DNA of 64,000 nucleotides from Platynereis dumerilii (Eukaryota > Annelida > Polychaeta > Phyllodocida > Nereididae). The translations under genes and the position numbers were made by a program. Under the pieces are notes generated by a model. The model did not search any database. It was not told where the DNA came from and worked only from the letters and a program-made list of their open reading frames with translations. Position 1 is the stretch's first letter, and each line of letters opens with the position of its first letter. This document shows positions 23,345 to 35,100 of the stretch, piece after piece. The stretch covers positions 65,298,692-65,362,691 of the forward strand of contig JAPTHN010000003.1 of NCBI GenBank assembly GCA_026936325.1, read 5' to 3'.

Positions 23345-23605
23345 CATATCGGCCCTTGTTTACAATGCCGGGGGCCGATATTGGCAATAACGGCCCTCGT
23401 TTACAAGGCCGGGGCCGTTATAGGCAATAACAGCCCTTGTTTACAAAGTCGAGGGCCGTTATAGTCAATAACGGCCCTTGTTTATAAGGCCAAGGGCCGT
23501 TATATTCAATAGCAGCCCTTTATTATAAGGCCAAGGGCCGTTATAGTCAATAACGGCCCTTGTTTATAAGGCCAAGGGCCGCTATAGTCAATAACGGCCC
23601 TTGTT
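23345..23605. repeat. 41-bp tandem repeat of self-complementary GGCC units
   Basis: The spacing of AGGGCCGTTATA is exactly 41 bases across units at about 23413, 23454, 23495, 23536 and 23577. Each unit can pair with itself (AACGGCCCTTGTTTATAAGG against AAGGGCCGTT). It is much richer in G+C than its surroundings. No coding sense. Confidence 0.85.
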
Positions 23606-23687
23606 GATTTCACTTCACACCAATCTTGAATTGACAGGTCTTGCTGGTACATCAGAACAGAAAAACCTAGTAAGTGGATAATAATAG

Positions 23688-23872
23688 TAATAACACTACT
23701 TTTTATTCGGGCACTATGCTGTTTGAATGGCCCTGGGTCATGTCCAGCAGCCCTCGTGATTGCACAGCAGCCCTCTCGCTGCTCGTGCTGCTTTGAATCA
23801 CTTGGGCTGCTGGACATGACCTTGGGCCATTCAAACAGCATAGCGCCCTCAAAAGTAGTGTTATTGTTATAT
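23688..23872. repeat. Inverted repeat (hairpin) with ~75-bp arms
   Basis: AATAACACTACTTTT, then CTATGCTGTTTGAATGGCCC, then GGTCATGTCCAGCAGCCC on the left are mirrored on the right of a short GC-rich loop (GCAGCCCTCTCGCTGCTCG). It directly follows the 41-bp satellite, and both may belong to one non-autonomous element whose outer limits I cannot set. Confidence 0.7.
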
Positions 23873-23899
23873 ACTCGGCCACAGGTAACTTCATTTGAC

Positions 23900-24494
23900 A
23901 TCAAAGACATTGACAGTCGTATGCATTATCATTTGGGGAAGTTTTCTACACAATTTTGACACAATACTTCCATGCAGTTTCCAGGATTTTCATGCATTGC
24001 CTACTGAAGTCCCAGTTTTGGCTGGCCCATAGAAAGAGCAGTGCTTACTGTACAGTGTTTTACTCTCAACTTTTGCATATTGGCGGTCCAAGCAGTTTCA
24101 AAATTTACATTCAACTTGGTCTTGTGATCATGTGATGATGTCACTGGCTTAAAATTGTTTTTATGATTTGTTTGTGTCAGTTATGGTTTAATCTGTTGAT
24201 TCAGTGCATTATTACTGTGCATAACATCATCCACCGGGTGTGGTCGCCGAACTTCCAGCCTAGCATATGTGTCAGGAAAAAAATTTGAGTACCCACCCCA
24301 GGTTACTCATGCTGGCCAGGTTAAATCTGTTCTCTGGATAGTGGCACGAGAAGCCTCAGAAGCCCAAGAAGCTACGCTTGTTGATTTTTAGGGGAAAGTG
24401 AGCTACCTTGATATAGTTTGTAGGGTTCCAGAATCAGGTCAGCAACCACAAGGTTAACAATCCCTTTCAAAGGATGTCACCAGTGAAGCTCTGT
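23900..24494. other. No feature recognised
   Basis: AT-rich intergenic sequence with no convincing open frame, element end or repeat. Confidence 0.4.
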
Positions 24495-24502
24495 GACTCT
24501 AC

Positions 24503-24892
24503 TAGGGCTGAAACGAGTAGAGATTTTTCTACCCGGGTGCTTGACACCTTCTGCCCGACCCGTGCCCGGGCACTCGTTGTTTAATGTAAACATGCAATTT
24601 GCCATGTAAGTCTGGGGACAGTTGGTGAAAAAAATGAGATTTATTGCTAAGTAAGAGGATCTGTCATCAAGAGTTGTCTGGATAAGGGGTATACCCACAC
24701 TTTTTAAGGTCATTTGAGGTTATCTGGAGCTTGTTTCGGAAACTCAACATTACTAGACTTATTGAAAACAGGTGGCATGATGAATTACAGGCCCTTTTTG
24801 AAAAAGAACGATATCCCGGGCAGACAAATTTGACCCGGGCAAATGCATTACCCTACCCGTGCTCGGGCACCCGGGAAAAAGTTTCAGCCCTA
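24503..24892. mobile_element. hAT MITE, 390 bp
   Basis: The termini TAGGGCTGAAAC and GTTTCAGCCCTA are exact complements, and the flanks are a perfect 8-bp duplication GACTCTAC (24495-24502 and 24893-24900). Subterminal CCCGGGTGC / GCACCCGGG extends the pairing. There is no coding capacity, so it would depend on a hAT transposase from elsewhere. Confidence 0.92.
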
Positions 24893-25030
24893 GACTCTAC
24901 CCTAACACTGCCTGAAAATATGTGAATGAAAAACATGTGCTGCAAGCATCTGGAGCAACAGAACCGTGACAGTGCATTACAATCCAATCACAATATTTGG
25001 CCTTGATCTTCATGGCATCCTACTATAATA

Positions 25031-25450
25031 AGGGACCGTTCAGAATTTATGACTGGGGGGGTGGGAGTTTTGCTGGAACTTCCCGTCAAAAATTGATACC
25101 CCCTTGAGTTTCATGCGGATTTTTAGTACCCCACCCCTAGGTTTCACGCATATTTTTAGTACCCCCCCCCCGACATACAAAGCCATGCACACATACATAT
25201 ATACTGTTATAAATGGCCACGCGTACAGATTCGCGTCATTTCGCGGACTTTTGCCGGTAAAAAAGTCCAAATAAAATGAGTTTATGCGTGTTTTTAACAT
25301 TTTTTCTTCGTTAAAATTTCTTACCCCCCCTAGGAAATGTTGTCAAAAATTAATAACCCCCCTTAACCCCCCTTGAAACATGTGTGAAAAGTTTGTACCC
25401 CCTCTGCCAAAACTCCAACCCCCCCCAGTCATAAATTCTGAACGGTCCCT
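25031..25450. mobile_element. MITE with GGGACCGTTCAGAATTTATG ends, 420 bp
   Basis: The left end AGGGACCGTTCAGAATTTAT mirrors the right end ATAAATTCTGAACGGTCCCT. Poly-G/poly-C tracts follow inside each arm, and variants of TTTTTAGTACCCC repeat in the interior. The flanks are AATA-rich, so the duplication length is unclear. An older relative is split by the Gypsy element at 35267-40814. Confidence 0.8.
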
Positions 25451-25480
25451 AATAATAATAATATATAATAATATTATACA

Positions 25481-25622
25481 GTTATCGCACAGCACCGAGT
25501 GCAATATCAGTTTTTATGGCACCGAGGTGACTAATATTGCACGAGGGCGCAGCCCGAGTGCAATATTAGTCACCGAGGTGCCATAAAAACTGATATTGCA
25601 CGAGGTGATGTGCAATAACTGT
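25481..25622. repeat. 142-bp near-perfect palindrome, CGAGGGCGCAGCCCGAG core
   Basis: Arms run CAGTTAT...GTGCAATATCAGTTTTTATG and mirror outward from the central ACGAGGGCGCAGCCCGAGT. Similar cores occur in the hairpins at 27668 and 41552. This is probably part of a widespread DNA transposon family; ATATCATATGG-type motifs occur at 25626 and 26636 and may be its other ends. Confidence 0.75.
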
Positions 25623-25659
25623 TATATCATATGGTTTTTGTGTCAAATGCCAAGGAAAG

Positions 25660-26460
25660 GACTAGGATTCTGACGTCCAAACTCTTTTTGTGTTTCTTTT
25701 GACCTGCATGTTTGAAATGAATCTCGCCGAAAATCAATAACTATTTCACCCTCAAAAAAATGTTTCACACCTTCGGAATTCATAGATAGTACACTTGATG
25801 ATGGGTCTTCTTAAAATTTTTTTCTTAAACTTTGTAGCAGATTTAAAAGACCTGTAAACACAACAAAGTCACTGGAAAATGGGAGAAACATGCTGTTTTT
25901 CGGCCAATTAATGCTTTATCCTGATTAAATAAATAACATAAATAATACAAAAAGTTGATATCAACTTAGCCCTAAAAAATACGCATCTTTTTGCCACCAC
26001 AGTAATTTTCCTATCTATTTCCAGTGCTGCGCAGTGACTTTTTTTCTAAAACTAAGAAACAATGTTGTGCTGCTACATGCAATCTTGACTCAATTTGTGT
26101 TTCTTTTTGACCACACACTCAAAATGTATCTCATCAGAGATCGATAACTATTTCATTCACAAAAAAAATTCTCACACTTTTCGAATCCACAAATGATACA
26201 CTTGATGATGGATTCAATTTTCGATTTTTTTGAAAAACTTTATAGCAGACTTTAGACCTCTATCCACTAAAAAAACAACAAAAAATCGGCAAAAATGCCG
26301 TTTTTCGGCCACTTAATGCTTTATTCTGATAAAAGAAATAATATATCAGTAAAATTAAGTTGATATTCGATTAGCCCTTTAATAAACGCATCATTTGCCG
26401 AAAAGATCATCTTCCTATCTGCTTCCATTGCCGTCCAGTACACTTTTTAGTAAAATTGAA
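25660..26460. repeat. Diverged direct duplication of ~400 bp
   Basis: The segments 25660-26050 and 26085-26460 align with many substitutions. Shared landmarks include TTTTTCGGCCAATTAATGCTTTAT / TTTTTCGGCCACTTAATGCTTTAT-type stretches, GATACACTTGATGATGG and TTGATATC.A.TTAGCCCT. Non-coding; probably the interior of an old transposon. Confidence 0.7.
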
Positions 26461-26854
26461 AAACACACTTTGGTTGTTTGCCTGTGCTGAAGCAGCCTCA
26501 AAATAAGGTGCTTCCTCTCAGGTCCGTCCAATCTTTCACATCTTAAAATGACCATGCAATATCATGGATTCATGCGTGCAATATCGTAGAATATTGCACG
26601 GCTGTCGGCCAATCAGCAGCGAGTATTTCAGCTTGCCATATGATATATATATATATAATAATAATACTACTATAATTCATGGACCCGTCCGTCTTTCACA
26701 GCAAAAGTATAGGGTGCTCATCCACAAAAACTTGGATGCAACCTTTTTTCACCCACTATAAGGTTTTAGGCTGGGTTTTATGTTCAAAATTTATATTTAA
26801 TATTTGCCCCTCCCCTACGGCCTTACCCCCATTTCACGGGTATCATGCTAGTCC

Positions 26855-27150
26855 TGAGTTCCTCCGTGGCCTAATGGTTAAGAGTGCTTGTTTGCACAAC
26901 CACTGGCTCTGAGGGTGTAGGTTCGAATCCAACCCTGGAACTCAATTTAGTCCGAGCCCATGAGACATTAAATGGAGGCGGGTTGTATCCAGTGTTCTAT
27001 GCTGGGGCAACTGAAAGACCCTGGGCATCCCTGAATTAATAGCGTATGTACCAGACTCACAGTCTTCTCATCTCATCATACGGCGATCGCCTGCCTTGAT
27101 ATAGCCCACTAAGGTGCTGCTGAGGCGTAAAACACAAACAAACAAACAAA
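26855..27150 (+). mobile_element. tRNA-derived SINE, 296 bp, with LINE-like 3' tail
   Basis: The 5' part is tRNA-like with RNA polymerase III boxes: A box in GTGGCCTAATGGTTAAGAG and B box GGTTCGAATCC. The body follows, then a 3' part TATAGCCCACTAAGGTGCTG, GAGGCGTAAAACACA and an (AAAC)n tail. The flanks are an 11-bp duplication CATGCTAGTCC (26844-26854 and 27151-27161). The 3' part matches the tail of the LINE at 16361-22300, so that LINE's enzyme probably mobilised it. Confidence 0.93.
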
Positions 27151-27399
27151 CATGCTAGTCCAATTAAATGCAGTGTGGCAGCAGTTGGGACAGATACGGT
27201 AACCTGTAAACTGTAAACATATCACTCACACTGCGAACTCATTTTGAGATAAATATATCTATAGCACCCAGGTATAGCCCAATTAAATGTAGGGCAACTG
27301 AAGAAAGGCAGCAGCTGTCGCCTTCTGACAAACATTAAATTTCACAAATCAGCCAAACAGGTGAGTCATTGTTACATATAGCTTTACTTATGTATCGAT

Positions 27400-27640
27400 T
27401 TGCTTCAAATGAAGTATGATAAAATGAAACAGTCATGGTTTCAATATATATATTATTCATCCTTGCTATTCAATAACACTGTGTGCTCACCAAGTGACCT
27501 ATAAAATATGCTTTTGTTTACTTCAAATGTAAGTATGATTTAAATGAAACAGTCATGGTTTCTATATATTATTCCTTGCTGTTAAGTAACACTGTGTGAT
27601 CACCAAGTGACCTCATCAAAGTGCTTTTGTTTACATCTTG
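27400..27640. repeat. Tandem duplication, ~120-bp unit
   Basis: AAATGAAACAGTCATGGTTT, CTTGCT and TAACACTGTGTG.TCACCAAG recur about 120 bases apart in two adjacent diverged copies. Non-coding. Confidence 0.75.
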
Positions 27641-27667
27641 CCAGGTTTCATATATATATATATTATA

Positions 27668-27812
27668 TAGATAGTGGATGGTGAGGAGACCAATATTGAG
27701 TTTTATTGGCCGAAGCAATGATATTGGTCGAGGCCGTAGGCCGAGACCAATATTACCTACTAAGGCCAATAAGACTCAATATTGGTCGACTCAACATCTA
27801 CTATTTGTTATA
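27668..27812. repeat. ~145-bp hairpin with GGTCGAGGCCG core
   Basis: The arms GACCAATATTGAGTTTTATT and its complement (AATAAGACTCAATATTGGTC) surround a core CGAGGCCGTAGGCCGAG. The architecture is the same as the hairpins at 25481 and 41552. Confidence 0.7.
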
Positions 27813-28110
27813 TTCTGCACCACAATTTTCAGAGAGATAAATATTTGTAAAATACTTGTTTTTCTGAAGATACTTACCTTTTTTATATGAAATATATTTA
27901 ATTTTCCCCAATTTTTACAATAGGCATATTTATGAAATGATAGATTGACATTTCAAGAAGTTAGATTACCTCCTACCCAAGCCTTCCCTTAAGTAATAGG
28001 CAATTAAGTGCACTGTTGCTGCTAGGAGCATAGGGGCACGCCAATATCACTCTCCACACATCAATAACACTTTTAAGACACCAATATCATTATTTATTGG
28101 CTTGTCATGT

Positions 28111-28113
<3 letters not shown>

Positions 28114-28156
<43 letters not shown>
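28114..28156. repeat. (GA)n microsatellite
   Basis: About 43 bases of uninterrupted GA dinucleotide. Confidence 0.97.
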
Positions 28157-28157
<1 letters not shown>

Positions 28158-28583
28158 AAACAACAAACTTTGCGCCATATTGTTTTTTGGGAGATAAGGC
28201 AGTTTCAGTAAATTTTAGGGCATCTTTTACAAGAATTTCCAAATCATTTGTTGATTGCTAAATATTTAATGCTTGTTATTTCACATTAGGATGTTTTATA
28301 TAAATACTGCATACTGTACTTGTTAGATTGTAATTGAATTCGTTTCTAGTCCAAGATGTAGGATTTTAGGATTAACTGGTAGCTTCGCAAACTGTACACA
28401 CATTTAAGCTAGGAGCCACCATTGCTTCTCAAGGGGGGGGCGGGGCTTGGGAGTTATTTTTTTTAAATAAATAATTTCTTACTCAAATTTTGTGAAGTAA
28501 ATAAATTCTTTCTGGAGCTTTCTGGGCAGTCTTGAAATATTGAAATAAATTATTTCTGGTCGGGGTTTTCTTAAGAAGGCGAT

Positions 28584-28925
28584 CAGGGTTCCCACAAAAT
28601 CTGACGATGGAAATCCCGCGACTTTTCCATGACTTTTCCATGACTTTCCATGACCAAATTTCAGATTTTCCATGACCAATGTTGTACTCATTGAGGTCGA
28701 GATTTACTCCGAAACGAATTCAAGTGATGACTGTCGTTCACTGTCCGGCTATCCGATTTACCATCTGACTACCATAAGCTCCTAAAAGTGTTAAATTTAG
28801 CGCGAATCGTAGTCAAAATTTGAATTTTCCATGACTTTTAAAAATATTGTGATTTTCCATGACTTTTCCATGACTTTCAATGACCACTATTTTTTCCATG
28901 ACTTTCCATGACTGTGGGAACCCTG
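28584..28925. mobile_element. MITE with CAGGGTTCCCACA ends, 342 bp
   Basis: CAGGGTTCCCACA at the left and TGTGGGAACCCTG at the right are exact complements. GACTTTTCCATGAC motifs repeat inside both arms. GCGAT occurs at both flanks (28579-28583 and 28926-28930). The termini recall hAT MITEs, but the duplication I see is 5 bp and not 8. Confidence 0.8.
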
Positions 28926-29145
28926 GCGATGCTTGATTTAGGAATGAATATTCGGGGACTTTGCGCGATTGAAATAAATAATTACGGCTCCAAGTCCCCC
29001 CCTGCTTATTAAATGGTCACCCCCTAATTAATGTGCTGATGTACATGTACAATGCCTGTAAAACAGTAATTATTCACCATGCGATGGGATCGGGTTACGT
29101 CCCATTAAAAACATATGGCCCATATGAATTTATATTTCAGATAAA

Positions 29146-32100
29146 ATGCCTGAAACTGCAGATTCAGAAAAGACATGGCCTGGGGACTGCGACCAAGTCT
29201 ATCCAGATGTTTTCACTCAAATTCCACCTCAGCCAAAAGAAAAGAAACCAGGTCAACTTTCACCAGAGCAGATAAAACAGTTCTTCGAAGAGGTAATTCT
29301 GTCAATGCATTTGTTACTTTAATTTGGGCTGTATTACTATTGTGGCAAATGGGGCATTTGCCTAAGGACCACGACATTAGGGGGCCCATGATGACGCTGA
29401 AAAAAAGTTCCATGACATTAATGGGGCTCACGATAAAGCCGAAAAAAATTTGCGATGGTAAAAATTAATGCGCAAGAATGTTATTTTTCAGAACTCTGAA
29501 GTATTTTTATCCTGAAATAATTTTGTATAGCATGTAAAAATGTGATCGAGCTGGAGTATGCCAGAGAGTTTCCAGAGTTCAGTCAATCGCTGTAGTGGCT
29601 TCAGCGGGCCCAAAGCTGACTGACACCTTTGGAGATCACAAATGCATTGGGACCGTTGCCAATCAAGTCCAAGCCCAGCAAAACTGAGGTCCAAGAAGAT
29701 GTCCAAAGGCGCAATCTCAGTATTCAGATAAAAGTTTGGTGATCCTTTTTAATAAAATCAACAGAATTGGAAGAAATATTGACATCTTCCAGTTGAACAT
29801 CCTTATGGCTGATTCAGCTGTCCTTTCTAAGTGAATGTATGGAACAGGATCCTAAAATTCTTCTTAATTTTTTTTTTTTTAGGGTTATGTGGTCATCAAT
29901 GACTTCCTTGACAAAGAAAGTGAGCTTGAGCCAGTGAGGAATGACATCAGCGCTTTGGTAGATCAGTTGGCCATGAAGCTGTACAATGCTGGAAAAATAA
30001 AGAGTATGTGTTCTCTGTTGAATTACAATTTATGTTCCTTCAATCGCATTGCAATTGACAGCCAGATTATATCACTTTAAAAAAGTTTAATGAAACTCTC
30101 CTCTCTCCTCTGGATGTGCTTTCTTTGCATTGATTGGTGAATCTCTTAAAATGCATAAATAGCAATGAAGCAAAAATATGTAGATAACTGCAATTCTATT
30201 TCAGACTTGCATAAGGAGCTTGGATTTTTTGAGAGGTTGACAAAACTTGAAGAAGAATTCCCTGGAGCCAACGTTATTCTCCATAAACTGGGAAAACTTC
30301 CCCAGGTAGTAAACTGTCCCTGATCTGACAAAATAATATAACCAGTCTAAAACAATTATCATTAACTGATTACGCATCATACGCTTTGACCCTGACTGTT
30401 CCTTAGGTGAAACAGAATAGATATGAGGTTTGCCTGTTACAAGACCTATATCACTGAATGGCCAACTAAAAACATTGACCCCAAATACCTTTTTTTGTGA
30501 TTCAGCGATTCTTTGTTTGCTTTTCGCACATAGGAGATGTATACACTCTAATTCCAAACACGCAACTTTCAAAAATTTAAACTGAAAGGATGACCTAGTT
30601 ATAAGCCTTAAAGTTACATTAAAATGCACTAAAAATACTCCGCTTGGAGTCACCTCATCCTCCCCACGCAAGCCCTGCTAAAATGGACAGGGCTTTCTGC
30701 TATTTCCAACCTCTTCTGTGATTGGCCGATTATTTACAGTATCAGACGAAAGTTTAGACCGTGTCAGGATTTTTTCAATATCGGGGCAAATAGTGGCTTA
30801 GATGAAAAAAGTCTTCATGGACTTTCTTGCCTATGAATCAGGGAAGTTCTACAATAGAGCAAACTTCATCTATTTTTATCACTTACTTGAATATGTGTGA
30901 TAAACAAAAATTTCAGGTGGTCTAAACTTACAGTCTGATACTGCTTACATCCACAAAGGCCCTTAATGGCATTGTACATTGGAGGAAGGGTCAGTAAATC
31001 ATTCAATGTTATTTTAGACGAGATAATCAACCACGTTTCATGTGATTTAAAGGAAATCAGTCATGACACAGGAAAAAACATGCTTTTTAATTTATTTTTA
31101 GAATTTCACCTTAGGGGGTAATAATGGTGATTCAATGAGCCAAAATTGTTAATAAATAAAAGGTAAACTAAAAAGCACCAAGAAAATATATGTCTGACAA
31201 ATTTTCATCCTTCTAATGGCATATGAATACACATGACACCCAGTCATACTGCAGAAATGGTGTTTTTTCCTTGATTTTGTCTAATAGAAACTATTTGAAG
31301 TATCATAAAATAATAACTGGGGTGTTTACATTGACCTGAGCATGTGTCCTGATAAAATCAAACAACTTTTGTTCTTTTTCCACAGTACAGACACAATTAC
31401 AGACGCCACTCTGGAATGTGTTTTGAAACGTAATGTTAATGAATGGATCAGTTTTATGCCCGTCATGAAAGTGGCTGTAGTTTCATCATAAGTAAAGCGA
31501 ACAAGCAAAAGTTGTTTGATTTTATCTGGACACATGCTCAGGTCAATGTAAACATCCCGGTCATTGTTTTATGATACTTCAAATAGTTTCTATTAGACAA
31601 AACCCAGGAAAAACAACATTTTTTGCAGTATGACTGGGTGTCAAGTGTATTCATATGCCATTAGAATGATGAAAATTTGTCAGACATATATTTTCTTGGT
31701 GCTTTTTAGTTTACCTTTTATTTATTAACAATTTTGGCTCATTGAATCACCATTATTACCCCCTCAGGTGAAATTCTAAAAAAAAATTAAAAAGCATGTT
31801 TTTTCCTATGTCATGACTGATTTCCTTAAAATCACATGAAACATGGTTGAATAACTCGTCTAAAATAACATTGAATGATTTGCTGACCTTTCCTCAAATT
31901 TACAGAGCCATTAAAGGCCTTTGTGGATGTAAGCAGCATCAGACCGTAAGTTTAGACCACCTGAAATTTTTGTTTATCACACATATTCAAGTAAGTGATA
32001 AAAATAGATGAAGTTTGCTCTATTGTAGAACTTCCCTGATGCATAGGCAAGAAAGTCCATGAAGACTTTTTTCATCTAAGCCACTATTTGCCCCGATATT

Positions 32101-35100
32101 GAAAAAATACTGACACGGTCTAAACTTTCGTCTGATACTGTAGGTCATAAGCATTTTGCAGGCAGATTTAGTCTGATTATGGACACTTAGAGGATTCCTG
32201 GCAACTAAGAAAAACAGTGTAAAACAAGCAAACTTTCAAACAGTTTCATTTCAGAACTGTGAAAATACATAATTCAATGGAATTTTCGGAACTGTGATAG
32301 CACCTTTCAACAACACACAATTTCTCCATTTGTAACTGTGTGAAACAGAAGCAACAATTTCAAACTGTGATGTAGCAGTCCCTGATTGGCTGTGCAAAAA
32401 CTGGGTCAGTTAATTAAGTATTCATGAATTAGCAAAGGTTATGGGCCATTTTGTCATGGAATGACTTTGGATGATGGAGTCACCTTGGCAGGACCAATTA
32501 AAGGCACGGGCGGGAAATCTATTAGCCAATGGGATTTAAGTATTTACCACTTTTCCCCTAGTGTTAACTGAGAAAACCATCTGTGAAATTGGTCTATTAC
32601 AACAGCAAGTAACAACACAAAGAGCATATATAGAGGAAATCCCCTCTCTCTCCTTCACTGTAAATATCATCCCACATATTTCAATACATTGGATTGCCAG
32701 GCCTATCAAATCACTTCATACCCTTTCAGGCTGTGAGAGACCTATGGTCCAACCCCAGGCTTCTGAACATCATGGAACAACTTCTTGGAACACAGAATAT
32801 TGCTGGGAACCCAGTTTGGAACCTCAGAACCAAGACGCCTAACAATGAAGCCACCAATGTTCCTTGGCACCAAGGTATTTAATGTCACAGTCTAAGTCAA
32901 AAGTATTGAACCTGTCCAGCAACAGAAATTTTACTGGGTCAAAGTCTTTGATAAGTAAGTGAAACAAGCATAATGTTATTTCAATAAGAAAGCTGGTTCA
33001 CTTACTTATCAAAGTCTGTGTACGGGTGTACCTCAGAGAAAATTTGCATCGTTATCCCGCATGCCTCAAAAATAGGCCTTTATGACCCAATATGTGTTTT
33101 CTTATCACTATATGAGAATTCATGCTTCCACAAGCAGTTTGGTTGAGGATGTGTTTCAGTGACCAAACGGCATAACATCACCCGTTTCACTTACTATATA
33201 TATAGTGGCGACGCTGTAACTGACAAAATAAAAAAATTGAGATTTTTATCTTTTGCCATCTAAAGTGCCTCAAGAACATCCAAGAAACTAAAAGTCAATT
33301 ATGTCAGGCCTTCATTTAAAACAATGAAGCTGTATCGATATTTCCCTATTGATGACTTTAACTATACTCTATTATCATGTTCAACCAGACAATGGCTACT
33401 TTGATGATGACGCCTACCAAGTTCTAATCCCAACTGCATGGATACCTCTACTGGATGCCACAGAAGAAAACGGCTGTCTGCAGGTCAAGTCATATAATAT
33501 CACTTCTCGCGAGCTCAGAAATCATCATCTATCCATATAATTTTATAAGTTTAGCGCCATTACATAATATAATTATTTCAAAACTATAAGACTCCCAATT
33601 ACCGAGTTCTAAAATAATTTCCACAAGTGCCATTTTCTCCTGCATTCCCAAACAAACTCTATTTTTATATTTGTCTCATCTAATCGCTAATGGGCCATTT
33701 CTAGTGTAATATAAATGATTAAGATCACATAAAACATAAAAATAAATTTCTGGACACATTTGAAATAGTGATACTTCTTCTATTTTTTTAAGTTCTAAAG
33801 CATTCAATTCTTCTCAATACTATGTATGACACCAATTATTTTACTTTGTCAATTTGGATGTAATATTCTGCAGGTGGTGAAAGGAGCCCACCGACATGGC
33901 AAAATCGCAAGGCATCAGTGTTGCTATGGAGGAACTTGGTACATCATGCTGGAGGAGGAAGAGATGAAAAGATCACTGGGTAATAGATCTCATTTTAATG
34001 AAAATATACTTCTTCCCATGTATACTGGTTATAGCACTTCCTGTGTAATATCGAATGTGTTTGTCTAGGCTGTGAGGATGAGGTATTAGTGAATTTCAAA
34101 TGCTTTCGGCCATCTTGAATCTCAAATCCGCAAGAATATCAAGCTTATATCCACATCCACAAACTAATATGTTTTTGAAAATGTTTAACGAAATGGAATC
34201 AACTATCACATACCTTAATGACCCAACATTTTCCTGAATTAAATCAATTTTGACCTTCAGTTCACCCTAATTACCAAAACAATCCTAGAAATGGATTCCC
34301 AACACCAGATTTGGATGAAAAATAGATAGAACATTTGATTCTTGAAGTTGTCCAATTCCAAGCAATATTGGATGCCTTGGCTCAGTTGCTGGCCATCTTG
34401 GACCTCTCAGAACCCTCCAGGGAACCCGATGGGTACGTGCCAGATATGTTTTGTAAAAGGTCCAAGGCATTGAATTCCATGGAGAGAAAATCGTTATTGA
34501 TCAATGCAGGGTATTGCCCTCAGATGCTACCCGGATTCTCCACCATAATTTATTATGTTTTTCTTAGCTCAGACGGTAAATCGTCATAGAAATGAATAGA
34601 GATCCAGCTTTGCTGTTAAATCCATGATTTATTGTAGAAAATTTAGCAGCACAGATACACTTGAGTGGTAATGCCAAATCATTCCTTCTCCTGTCATGGA
34701 ATAACACTCGGTCCGAAACAACCACAACAGCATATTTCAGTTGAGAAAACAGTTATTACAGATCTCTTATTAGTGTGCCATGTTCTTTTCAACTGCCACA
34801 GTGCTCTTGTGATGTCAGTATCAGCATAATGATTTCACAGTTGGTATATTCGCACTTTCAGCTGTGTCACTTGGAACCCATTTTGATCACACCATTACAA
34901 ATCAACAATAAGCTGTTAGATTGTTGCTCAACATTGATTATTCAGTTTGATGTTTTGAATAAATCCAAAAGTTGCAATAACCAGCTATATATAATGCATG
35001 GATTTTGTGTATAACTGCTATCAGTTTTATCACTTTTACAACAAAACAAATTCATTCACTCTCACATTCATTCGTTGGTCTGAGAGGTTATCCTGTGCTG

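Noticed and set aside
26860-26945. Functional tRNA gene
   Set aside because: A and B boxes are present but the stem pairing is poor, a SINE body and tail follow, and a target duplication flanks the whole.
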